Shown here in pieces: positions 45,140 through 54,651 of a stretch of 64,000 bases of DNA. Positions within the stretch are counted from its first letter, which is position 1; every line of letters starts with the position of its first letter. The DNA comes from Limnanthes douglasii subsp. nivea (taxonomy: Eukaryota; Streptophyta; Magnoliopsida; Brassicales; Limnanthaceae). The notes beneath the pieces are model-generated. The model made no database searches, was not told where the DNA came from, and saw only the letters and a list, made by a program, of their open reading frames with translations. A program made the translations under genes and the position numbers. The stretch lies in NCBI GenBank assembly GCA_036936605.1, contig JAUPFV010000003.1, positions 146,910,997-146,974,996 on the forward strand. Direction: 5' to 3'.

Positions 45140-46407
45140 ATGGAAGAAATGTTTGCCACTATAGATGTAGTCCGGGGCGATTGGCGAACTAAGATTTTAA
45201 ATATTTTGGTTCGAGGAGCATTGCCTGACGATGCGAAATTGGCCAAAATACTGCGAGGCAAAGCTTTTGGATACATAATTTTGGATGGAATTTTATATAA
45301 AAAAACATTGAGTAGGCCATTATTACGATATTTTGAATAAGCAAGAATCACATGAAGTTTTATCAGAGTTGCATGATGGAGAAGGGTCAGTTCATTGTGG
45401 GTTTAAAGCTTTATATCGTCGAGTTTTGCTTGCATGGTTGGCCTTCGATCATGAACGATGCCAAAAATTTGGTTCGAAGCTGCGATACTTTTCAAAGGTT
45501 TGCTAATTCGATTCATAAGTCGGCAGTTTCATTTATGTCTATTACCGAGGCCATACCATTTGATAGATGGGGAATTGATTTAATGGGGCCTTTGCCGATG
45601 ACATCTGGAGGGTGGCAAATGATAATTGTAGCGGTAGACTATTTTACAAAGTGGATTGAAGCAGAACCATTATCTGGAATGAAAGCAAACGATGTAATTA
45701 AATTCATTGTAAACAGTATTTGTTGTCGTTTTGGAATGCCTCAGAGAATTACTAAAGATAATGGTCTTCAATTTAATAATAAAGAAATAACTTCATTCGG
45801 CGCTTCGAAAAGAATTCAACAATGTTTCTCAACACCTTTTCATTCCCAAGAAAATAGACAGGTCGAGGAGACAAACATATCTATTTTAGATGATTTGAAG
45901 AAGAATTTGACACAAGCAGCAGGGAAATGGCCAAATTATTTGCAAAAAGTGCTTTGGGCTTATCGAACAACTCCTAGGGAAGCTACTAAGGAAACTTATT
46001 TTGCTTTAGCATATAGAATATATGCTGTCAGCCATATGGAATCTACAATGTCATCTTTTAGAATAACCCAATATTCTGAAAAATCCAATGACGAAGCTAA
46101 ACAAGCAAATTTAGATATGGTTGATGAGAAAAGAGTTTGAGCTCATCTAAACGTAATACATTATCAAACTCTTACAAGAAATCGGTAAAATTCGAGGGTA
46201 AAAATGAGGGAGTTTAAAATAGGTGATAAAGTCTTGAGAAAAGTATTTCTGCATACTAAGAAGAAAAGCCTCGAAAAAATGGCCCCGAATTGGGAAGGAC
46301 CTTATGTGGTTATTGAAAGGATAATGCCAGGGTCTTATCACCTTTTTTATAGTCAGGGGAGGATGCTTCAACACCCATGGAATATACAACATGTGAAATT
46401 ATACTAG
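45140..46407 (+). pseudogene. Integrase of element C
   Basis: A largely open 262-aa frame (45352-46140) with CDTFQRFANSIHKSA, WGIDLMGPLPMTSGG (first Asp), VAVDYFTKWIEAEPLSG, KDNGLQFNNKE (second Asp), DDLKKNLTQAAGKWPNYLQKVLWAYRTTPREATKE, then 46204-46407 with FKIGDKVLRKVFLHTKKKSLEKMAPNWEGPYVVIERI. The frame is closed by a TGA at 46138 and a shift. It is the best preserved integrase in the window. Confidence 0.9.
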
Positions 46408-46659
46408 GAATAACTATGTTGTATTTGGAATTTGTTTCTTTTGGTTGAATAACACACTTTTTCCTACCCTGTTGGTCGAGGAAGGTTTTAACGAGGCGTT
46501 ATGTACATATTCAACATTATCAATAAAATGTATTTTTGGCCAATGGTTGTTTATAAGTGTTTATATAAAATATCTTGATAACTAATAAAAAACTGATCAT
46601 CTTTGAGGTTGATCAACAATAGAATGTTCTGAAGTGTTTATTACACTTTTCGAACAAAC

Positions 46660-46850
46660 AACCATGTTCGAAGTGTTACGTCCAATAAACTCACTGTGAT
46701 GTTCGAATTGCTATGTCCAATAAACGCACTGTGATATTCGAAGTGCTACATTCAATAAACGCACTGTGATTTTTGATGTTCTACGTTCAATAAACGCACT
46801 ATGATTTTCGATGTGCCACATTCATTTAATGCACTATAATATTCGAGAGA
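46660..46850. repeat. 35-bp minisatellite in element C
   Basis: Five full units start at 46664, 46699, 46734, 46769 and 46804 (period exactly 35), consensus atattcgaagtgctacgttc followed by aataaacgcactgtg, plus a partial sixth. It lies between integrase and the antisense gene. Confidence 0.95.
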
Positions 46851-47049
46851 TTATATTTTACAAAAATAATTGAAAGTATTCTATTATGTTTTAACTTCGA
46901 ATAGTTAACATAAATAAAGGATCACATAACTTGATGGAAAATATGAACTAGAAGCAAACACCTTTGTCATTTGAATTAATTCGATGAGTACAAGGGATAT
47001 GGTACTAATATGACAAATACAAAAAGATGATGTAGGTTCAAAGGGTAGT

Positions 47050-48910
47050 AAAATCATTTAGATGACTCCTCTTCGGTTGATTCCTCTTCAGATGATGAAC
47101 TTGGGATAGGATAAAAGGATTTACTAGGGCGATGTTCGACAGGAATGTCAGCTAGAAAGGTTTATCTTAGGATATGTTATGTAAATTTCTCGAAGAAGTG
47201 TGATGACATTCTCCTCTTTACCATTGTTGATAGTTTCCAACATGTCCTTGGAACATTCATCTTCTGCAGAAGTGATGGAAAGTTGTTTTTCCTTCTTAAA
47301 AACAATCTTAAGTGTGGTTATCTCAGCGGTCAAGTTTTTTTTTCTGCTTCGCTATTGGTAAGAGAAATCTAAAGATTACTGAACTTCTCCTTCTCATAAG
47401 TTAAGTCTTCAAGGTGTTTAGCCTTGAGTCGACCTATCTCTTCTTGATGCTAAGTGTTCAGATTCTTTTTTTCGATTTGGTGTTGTTCTCGTTAGTTATT
47501 TTTGAAAAATAGGAGTCCTTTGATAAGCTCAGACCTTGCCATTTCAAAGCCATGAAATTGATCTGCTATATGATTTTGAAATTTTTCCCTCAAATGTTTT
47601 TCAGCTTCAGCAATTCCTTTGTAGCGAACCATATCTTTGGTCAGTCGTTTAAAATGACTTTGAGAAACATCGATTTCTTGAGTAAGCGTTTCCGCTGCAG
47701 TTTTGAGATCGGAAAGCGGTTGAAGTGCAGTAAATACATCTGGGTTTGGTGGAATAGGAGAAAAAACTGCTGGGCTAGGCCGATGGATAAGATCTAAAGA
47801 CGTAGTAGGAGCAATAGGAACAATAATTTCAGGAGGTGCTGCTTCAAAGGTAGATGGTGTGGATCTTCTACCAAAGTTGTGTAGAACATTTTGAACCTCT
47901 TGAATGACAAGATCCTCTTCTCTAATAAGCTCTTGTGATTTGTTGAAATTGATGAAATTGTCGGGATCAAAGTGATCATCATTTTGATTATCTTCTATAG
48001 CAATTGCAACATCTTCATCAGTTGTTTCCTTTTCCTTTTGAAGACCTTGTTGATTCCCAACAACTATGAACTCATCATTATCATACACTATATCTTCAAT
48101 GGTTGCAATTGTCTTTTTCTTCATTTTCTTATGGGTACTAGTGGAACTTTTGTTTTTTGAAGGTGTAGCAGTTTGCTTCTTTTTTGAAGAAGGATCTTCT
48201 TATGTTTCTTCTTCAATGGTTGAAAGTGTGTTTTCCTTTGTTTTTCTTTTTAAATGTTTAGGCTTCGGATTTGTTGAAGGGCTAGCACCAGGTGTACTAG
48301 CTGTCGTTTTGTCCCTTTTTGCTTTCTTATTTTAAGGAAGGTGACTGTCTGATCTATTGCGTATGGGTAAGTTTGTAGCAGTTTGCTTTCTTATTTCTTT
48401 TAACAGCTAGTTGAGGGTTGGTTATTCTATTAAATTTTCAGAAGGAGAGGATCTAAGTGTGATCAGAAATAAGTGACTGTTGAGAAAATTGATTGGTTTG
48501 AAGGTTGTGTGAAAATTGTTGTTCCACTCTGCTCAGCCCAAAAGTAATCGTAAGTTCCGAAGAAGAAATTGTTATCAAGTGCTGGGGATTTGGGTTTTTT
48601 AGGAATTCTGGCCTTCGATCTTCTGGATCTTGGATGTTTTCTCATAAACTGATTAAAGATTGATCAGAAAATATGAATTTTCCAGTGTAAGTGACCAGAA
48701 AATTTGAAGAAATCGTTGAAAGTAGCAAAAATTGGGAGGCTTTCTTTGCTTCTCTCTCAAGGATTTTTGTTTATGAAACAAAAAGTGAGTTGATAAGGAA
48801 TTTGTAGGGAAAAGAAATACATGTATAGAAGTGGAAAAGGTTTGTGTTGGATTGGGAAGAATTTGAAGCGGTCGCTTGATTATGGGGTCAACATCTGTTA
48901 TGCTAGGCAC
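47050..48910 (-). pseudogene. Antisense-strand gene of element C, central domain deleted
   Basis: Start region at about 48910-48660, then the N-terminal basic segment MRKHPRSRRSKARIPKKPKSP (48645-48463), then directly the Lys/Ser/Thr-rich linker (48400-48130) and a 210-aa open frame (48124-47492) with acidic first half and coiled-coil second half, ending with an acidic Ser/Glu tail near 47100-47060. The globular domain found in M, B and E (SGAWENG block) is absent, so this copy kept the N-terminus, linker and coiled coil only. Confidence 0.7.
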
Positions 48911-49190
48911 TTAGGTGTAAGCCTAGCCCCTAGGGAGTTATGATGTGTTTTAAAACATATTTGACGTTTAAATTTGCTGGTTTCGTTACGAATTTAACTC
49001 GGGGTATGACTTACTTTATTGGTTTCGCTTCGAATTTAATTTGGGGTATGATTGTCTAAGGACATATTTTGATGCATCAGAATGATCGGGTTGCATCGAA
49101 TTGTGGAAGAGGAAATTTTCATTGCTTTTGACAAGATTTGAATTTAATTAGTTCTCATTCATTTACTGACATGAGAACTAATGGGGCTAC

Positions 49191-49512
49191 TGATAAGGAA
49201 ATAGAAATCCAGGGACTAAAAGTCTAAACAATAAAATGTTATATAACATGTGGTTAAGTTAGAGGAAGAATTTAGAATATGTATCTTAGTTATGGACTAA
49301 GAGTACAATTTACCTTTTTTGTATAACTGATTTCAATCATAAGCCGAGTATTTGCGCCTCTATCTAAATCCAAACCTGAACTAATAAAAGGGTTGGATTT
49401 ATGATATTAGATCACTTGCATACTTTCATTTTCTCTCTTTAAAATCTATTTATCTCTCTAGAAAACTTCTTCTCTTGTTTACTAAGGTAATCCTAAATAA
49501 CCAAACTCATTA
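49191..49512 (+). repeat. 3' LTR of element C (322 bp)
   Basis: TGATAAGG...CTCATTA. Its last bases read CATTA where the 5' LTR has CACCA, two C-to-T changes that hide the usual CA end. The 5-bp target duplication atcca directly after fixes the boundary. The extra length over the 5' LTR is due to small indels, the largest near 49450. Confidence 0.88.
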
Positions 49513-50890
49513 ATCCATAACTGACTATGAACAAGTTTCACTAGATAGAAGCACTAGTGGAATTCGTTCGATCACTCATTCTTGGCCTATTCAATAAGCT
49601 TCAAGAAATTATCATCGGCAACATTAGAATGCTCTAGGAAGCGCTTCAGTATTTTTGCATAAAGTAAAATCACTTACATAAAAATAACGTTGAAAGATAA
49701 ATTTGATAGGAAGAAGAATTACTTGTACTCTTCCACTCCAGCGAGAGTCTTCGAAAATTGTCAGCAGAGATTTTATTTCCATTCTCCCAGCATCCTGTTA
49801 TGAAAAAGAACTTATGCTTCTACGTTTTGTCAGCTTTGAAAAGTTCGTCTATGATTTTTGAATCGTTTTACAAGATAAGATAGTAGAAGGGAAATTATAG
49901 GTTCTTTGATACACCTGTCTTGGCCACAAACTGCTCCATGGGGAGTTTATTTTTTTACAATCTTGATTCCATGATGCAAGATATAAGTATGAAACACAAG
50001 TTGAGGCTGGCATAACTTGGGTAGAGGTTGATCATTTCGAAGTATTCAAAAAGTACATGATCTAGTGGAAACTGAAGACCCCAATTTAGAATCTCAGGAT
50101 ACACAATTAGCTCATCTCCTCCACAAGATAAAGGAATTTCTCCGATGGTAGGGAGGCAGATTGTAATATAGTCAAGAATTCCCCATTGTCTCTGAAGTGT
50201 AGGTGCATCAGATTCAACATAATATTCGTATTGCACCTTGATTAGAGAATTAAGGTACTATGGCAGCAAAAATTTTAAATTGCCACTAAGGTTTGCAACT
50301 AATTCGGATGACAGAGTCACAGACTCTTTAGTATTCTTTTTATTTTTCATCGTTTTATTTGAAGAATCTTTGCCTTGGGAGATTACTCGAAGAGTGTCTT
50401 CAATTATTTTTACCTCAGACTCATCAACTATTTTTAATATTGAACTATTTATTTCCTTCGAAGATTAATCTCTTAATTGTGGAGGATATTTCGGTACATT
50501 TGATTTGGTTTTCTTCAAAGGTACCACCTGTGATTGTTTGATCATCATATGTGCTCCCTTCATGGGAGTATTACTATTTATCTTATTGGTCTTGAATTTT
50601 CAGCTTCTTGGTGGCTTGAGGAGGAATGATGTTTCTTTGAAACATTTTTCTCTTTGGAGCCACCCATAGCAATAGAGTGAGATTTTCGAATTGAGTTTTG
50701 AGAAAAAGCTCTACAGTTTAGAGAAGAAGGTTTATTAGAAAAAGATTCAAGGATGATGGCTTGGGGTTCTTTTTTAAAGGCCAAAGACCTTAGCTGCTTG
50801 TTTGAGTCTTTATTCAAGAAGTGTCATATACAATTCATGTAGCTTCTCTTTCAGCAGCTCTTTGAGAAATTGTAAGCCAGTCCCACACGA
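49513..50890 (-). pseudogene. N-terminal half of element E's antisense gene
   Basis: Minus-strand segments: 50817-50578 (RKSHSIAMGGSKEKNVSKK, equivalent to SSFIAMGSDTEKS in B and SQFLVMGDSSASS in M), 50236-49955 (QYEYYVESDAPTLQRQWGILDYITICLPTIGEIPL, IVYPEILNWGLQFPLDHVLFEYFEM, LISCIMESRL), then broken MEQFVAKTGVSK and ITGCWENGNKI-like blocks to about 49760, then the insertion site of C. This pairs with the C-terminal half at 40015-41574, which supports E as one element split by C. Confidence 0.75.
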
Positions 50891-51397
50891 TATTTATTTC
50901 AAAAATAAACTAAGGAGAATCTTTATGATAAGTTTCAAAGCGATCATATAATTAGAAAGGGATAATAATCTCTTGTTGAGGCAGTTTCTGGTAAACGGCG
51001 TTGGCAAACTTAATTTAACAGTGGAAAGAGGGGAGATCAACTTTCTCTTTCTATATCTAGATGTTGTTAAGAGAACATTTATAAGACTGAGAGTTGCATT
51101 CATAACAATTATCCAAGAGGTTTTATGGTTTTTTCATGAGGAGTTGGGGGGTCTTTTTATTTATTGGGATACGTCGATCTATTATAATAATTGTAATCTG
51201 ATGGGACTTTTATTGTATCGACAAGTGTGAAATATTTTAGAATAATAATAGTTTGAGGAAATAACTCCATGCAATATCCGATGAGAAATAACTAAAATAA
51301 TATTTTGGGGTTTAACTTTTTCACCCACGAAAATCCGAAGACGCTTTATACCAAGATACATTTTGTTGTCCTCTCTCAGAAACCTTCGCATTATAAT
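50891..51397. other. Non-coding stretch upstream of E's antisense gene
   Basis: Would hold the antisense gene's start and E's 3' LTR if present. I cannot identify a TG...CA LTR copy. No convincing protein. Confidence 0.4.
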
Positions 51398-53090
51398 CGA
51401 CTTTGTTTTATTAAGACAAACAAAACTAGATCCATGAATGTTATTTTTTGATTTATTTTTTCTAGACACGGTTAGGTTGGTCTCGCATATGGTATCATTA
51501 AGTATTACATGTCTCTCATCTCTCCATCTCATCATGCCTTGTCTCGCATCGGTCATCTCTTCATTTCATCATGCAATGTACTTTGTCTATCATCTTGTCT
51601 CGTATCTCATTACATCGTACATGGTCTCATATCTCTCTAGTAGTACATATCTCGCATCTCTCTATGACATTATGCATTGTCTTGCATCTTTCCATTTCAT
51701 CATACTTTGTCTCTCGTCTCTGCATTTTATCATGACTTGTCTCTTGTCTCTCTATTTTATCATACCTTGTATTGCATCTCTCCATTACATCATGGCTGAT
51801 CTCGTATCTCTCTAGTTGTACATGTCTCGCATCTCTCCATTATATCATGCATTGTCTCACATATTTCCATTTGATCATACCCTGCCTCTCGTCTCTATAT
51901 ATCATCATGCCTAGTCTCTCGTCTCTTCATTTCATCATGCTTATCTCGTATCTCTCTAATACATTATGAATAATCTCGCATCTTTCTAGTAGTAAATGTC
52001 TCACATCTCTCTATTACATCACACATTGTCTCGCATCTCCCCATTTCATCATGCATTGTCTCTCATTCTCCATTTTATCAAGAATGGTCTCACATCTCTC
52101 CATTTCTCCATGAACTATATCTCGTCTCTTTTATTGTTTCATATCACTCCATTACATAATGCATGGTCTCGTATCTCTCCATTTCTCCATGAACTATATC
52201 TCGTCTCTCTTATTGTTTCATATCACTCCATTACATAATGCATGGTCTCGCATCTCTCTATTAGTACATGTCTCACACATCTCCATTACATCATGATTTA
52301 TCTCGCATCTCTCGTCTCTTCATTTCATCATGACTTGTCTCTTGTCTCTTATTTTGGTTCGCATATCTGCATTATATCATGCATGGTCTTGCATATCTCT
52401 AGTAGTATATGTCTCACATCTCTTCATTACATCATGCGTTGTCCGGCACATTTCATTTCATCATGTTTTATCCTACATATTTCTATTTCATCATGCCTTG
52501 TCTCTCATCTATCTATTTCATCATATTTTGTATCTCGTCTCTCTATTTCATCATGTCTTGTTTGCAACTCTATTACATCATGTATGGTATCATATCTCTC
52601 TAATAGTATATGTCTCATATTTCTCCATTACATCTTGCTTTGTCTCGCATCTTTCCATTTCATCATGCCTTGTCTTTCATCCCTTTATTTCAGCATGACT
52701 TGTCTCTCGTCTCTCAATTTCATCATGCATTATCTTGCATCTCTCCAATATATCATGTATGGTCTCAAATCTCTCTAAAATTACATGTCTCTCATCTCTC
52801 AATTACATCATGTATTATCTCACATCTTCATTTTAGCATGTCTTGTCTCTTGTCTCTCTTCTCTCATCTCTTCATTTCATCATGCATTGTATTTTGTCTC
52901 TCTATTCCATCATGCATGGTATCGTATCTCTCCATTTGACCATGCATTGTCTCTCGTCTGTCATCTTGTTTCACACTCTTCATTACATTATACACGGTCT
53001 CATATCTTTCTAGTAGTACATATCTCATATCTCTACATTACATATCATTCATGGAGCTAGTTTTGTTCGTCTTACAAAAATAAAGTCAAT
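51398..53090. repeat. 30-bp satellite array bounded by inverted repeats
   Basis: About 50 units of 30 bp between 51470 and 53045, consensus ctcgcatctctccatttcatcatgc followed by cttgt. A distinctive unit with tagtagtacatg recurs at about 51640, 51813, 51989, 52262, 52408, 52600, 52780 and 53010, giving a loose higher-order period of 150-180 bp. The flanks are inverted copies of each other: gactttgttttattaagaca at 51409-51428 (continuing aacaaaactagatccatgaatg) against its diverged reverse complement at 53043-53085. Open frames across the array are a side effect of a stop-poor repeat with a period divisible by three. Confidence 0.9.
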
Positions 53091-53690
53091 GATACTTTTA
53101 TAAAAAAAATCCGAGCTACGGTTTGAATGATATGGAATTTAAAAAACTAAAATAAAACAGGCAGAGAGAGAGGGAGAGAGAGAGAGTGTGGTGAGGCTGA
53201 TGATGAAGCATGTGTATATGAGGTATTATGAAACAAGCTGAGAATTAAGTATCATATTTGAATACTAGATACTTATTATTGGTAGTTGAGGTATTATGTG
53301 GTAGTGAAGTTTCGTTTTAGGTACATATTTTATATAATACTTTACTGCGAGAGAAAGTAGTAAAAATATCAATAATAATTTTTGATTAAAATAAGTAAGG
53401 GTTAGACAAAATGGTAAATTACGGTCTAATACTCAGTCCAAAAAGCTATGACGGTCTAATATCCAAAATTTTCAACCAACTCTCTACCAAAGATATAATT
53501 GTATAAAAAATCATCAAACATGTGTACATTTTATTTCCTTTGTTTTTTCATAATTTAAAATTTTAAAAATCCGTATCTTTTAATTCATAACTCGAGAATA
53601 GGTTATATTTTTCTAAGAGAAACAAAACTAGATCCATAAATAATATTTTTTGATTTTTTTGCGAGCCCAACTAATCTTGGTCTAACAACT
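53091..53690. other. Spacer between the two arrays, with GA microsatellite
   Basis: Contains a (GA)n tract at 53163-53187 and, at 53616-53658, a second direct copy of the leader sequence that precedes the 30-bp array (aacaaaactagatccataaa, then attttttgatt). No gene. Confidence 0.8.
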
Positions 53691-53694
53691 AGCG

Positions 53695-54300
53695 TTTTGG
53701 TCCTGTAAACTATCATTTAAAAGTTTTATTTTACATTGGTTGCATCTATTATTTGAAAATTATTTTATACATATCTCGCATCTAAGAACTACTTCCGCAT
53801 CTATCATCTAAAAAAATCCATTTTACAATGGTCTCTCATCTAATAAAGGATTCCTCATTTATAATATAACAAATTACATTTTACACTAGTCTCGCATCTA
53901 TCAATTAATCCTAAACCTATCATCTAGAAATTATTTTGCACTAGTCTCGCATATAGTAATTGTTCTTGCATCTATCTTAAAATTATTTTATACTGATCTC
54001 GCATCTAGAAACTGGTCCACCATCTAGCATCTAAAAAATTCTATTTTATATTGGTCTCGCATCTACCAACTAGTCCCGTATCCATCATCTAATGTTTTTA
54101 TTTTACACTAGTCTTGCATCTAACAATTGGTCACGCATCTATCATCTAGAAATTATTTTATACCGATCTTGTATCCAAAAACTGATCTCGCATGTATCAA
54201 AAAATTATTTTACACTCGTCTCACATTTATCATCTCAAAATATTTTACAATAGTCTCTCATCTAGTAACGCTAGATAATAGATGCGAGACACTGGATACG
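53695..54300. repeat. About 57-bp tandem array sharing the satellite core
   Basis: Around ten units, each with gtctcgcatcta or a close variant, near 53776, 53835, 53890, 53945, 53998, 54055, 54112, 54168, 54217 and 54252 (spacing 35-59, mostly 53-59). Between them lies 'catctaaaaattattttacact'. The array ends with the core in inverted orientation: agatgcgagac at 54280-54290, then gatacgagac. Confidence 0.85.
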
Positions 54301-54417
54301 AGACACGCTTACCTAGAAAACGTAGTAAAACTTACTTGAAAATATAGAATCGTTTTATTTCTCCAAATAATCCATAATCCTAAATCTAGAACCATATTCT
54401 AATTCTAATTATAGTTT

Positions 54418-54634
54418 TTTTTTCGGAGGGAACCCGCAGCCGCTACTCAGAGTGCAATGAGTGCGCACAGGGTAAACCCTCAGTCTGACGCGATAGCCTA
54501 CAAACCAACGCCAGAAGGTAAACCACACAAGGTGACAGGCTCAACCGAGAAAGCGTATGTAGAGGGACTCGAACTCATGACCTTTTGGTCATAAGAATGC
54601 CATACTCAACCAACTCGGCTACCCTCTTAGGGGC
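54418..54634 (-). mobile_element. tRNA-derived SINE with target duplication
   Basis: Minus strand: box A-like TAGCCGAGTTGG near the 5' end (about 54622-54611), box B-like GAGTTCGAGTC (about 54575), then a tRNA-unrelated body (ccttgtgtggtttaccttct, gcgtcagactgagggtttac, gtagcggctgcgggttccct) and a short A tail. A 17-bp direct repeat aattctaattatagttt flanks it (54401-54417 and 54635-54651). Length 217 bp. The body resembles the plant Au-type SINEs as I remember them, but those usually end in T, so the family is left open. Confidence 0.9.
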
Positions 54635-54651
54635 AATTCTAATTATAGTTT

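Larger units (their letters stand above)
41575..49512 (+). mobile_element. Ty3-gypsy (Tat-like) element C, complete with both LTRs and target duplication
   Basis: 5' LTR 41575-41876, 3' LTR 49191-49512, perfect 5-bp target duplication atcca (41570-41574 and 49513-49517). Between them: PBS (41880-41897), gag, RT, RNase H, integrase (to 46407), 35-bp repeats, antisense gene (48910-47050 on the minus strand), polypurine tract (atggggctac to 49190). The protease region is missing, and the antisense gene lacks its central domain. The length of 7.9 kb is short for this lineage because of these deletions. It lies inside E's antisense gene. Confidence 0.92.

Noticed and set aside
49955..50236. Independent small gene of 93 aa
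   Set aside because: Its wording (QRQWGI, NWGL--PLD, CIMESRL) aligns to the antisense-gene domain of B and M. It is the N-terminal half of E's antisense gene.
51438..53060. Series of overlapping frames of 60-180 aa with repeats of Ser, His, Leu and Ile
   Set aside because: They are translations of the 30-bp satellite. A period divisible by three with few stop triplets gives long frames in all three phases. No start context, no domain, no codon signal.
54560..54634. tRNA gene on the minus strand
   Set aside because: Box A and box B are present, but the cloverleaf does not close, and the unit continues into a SINE body with an A tail and target duplication.
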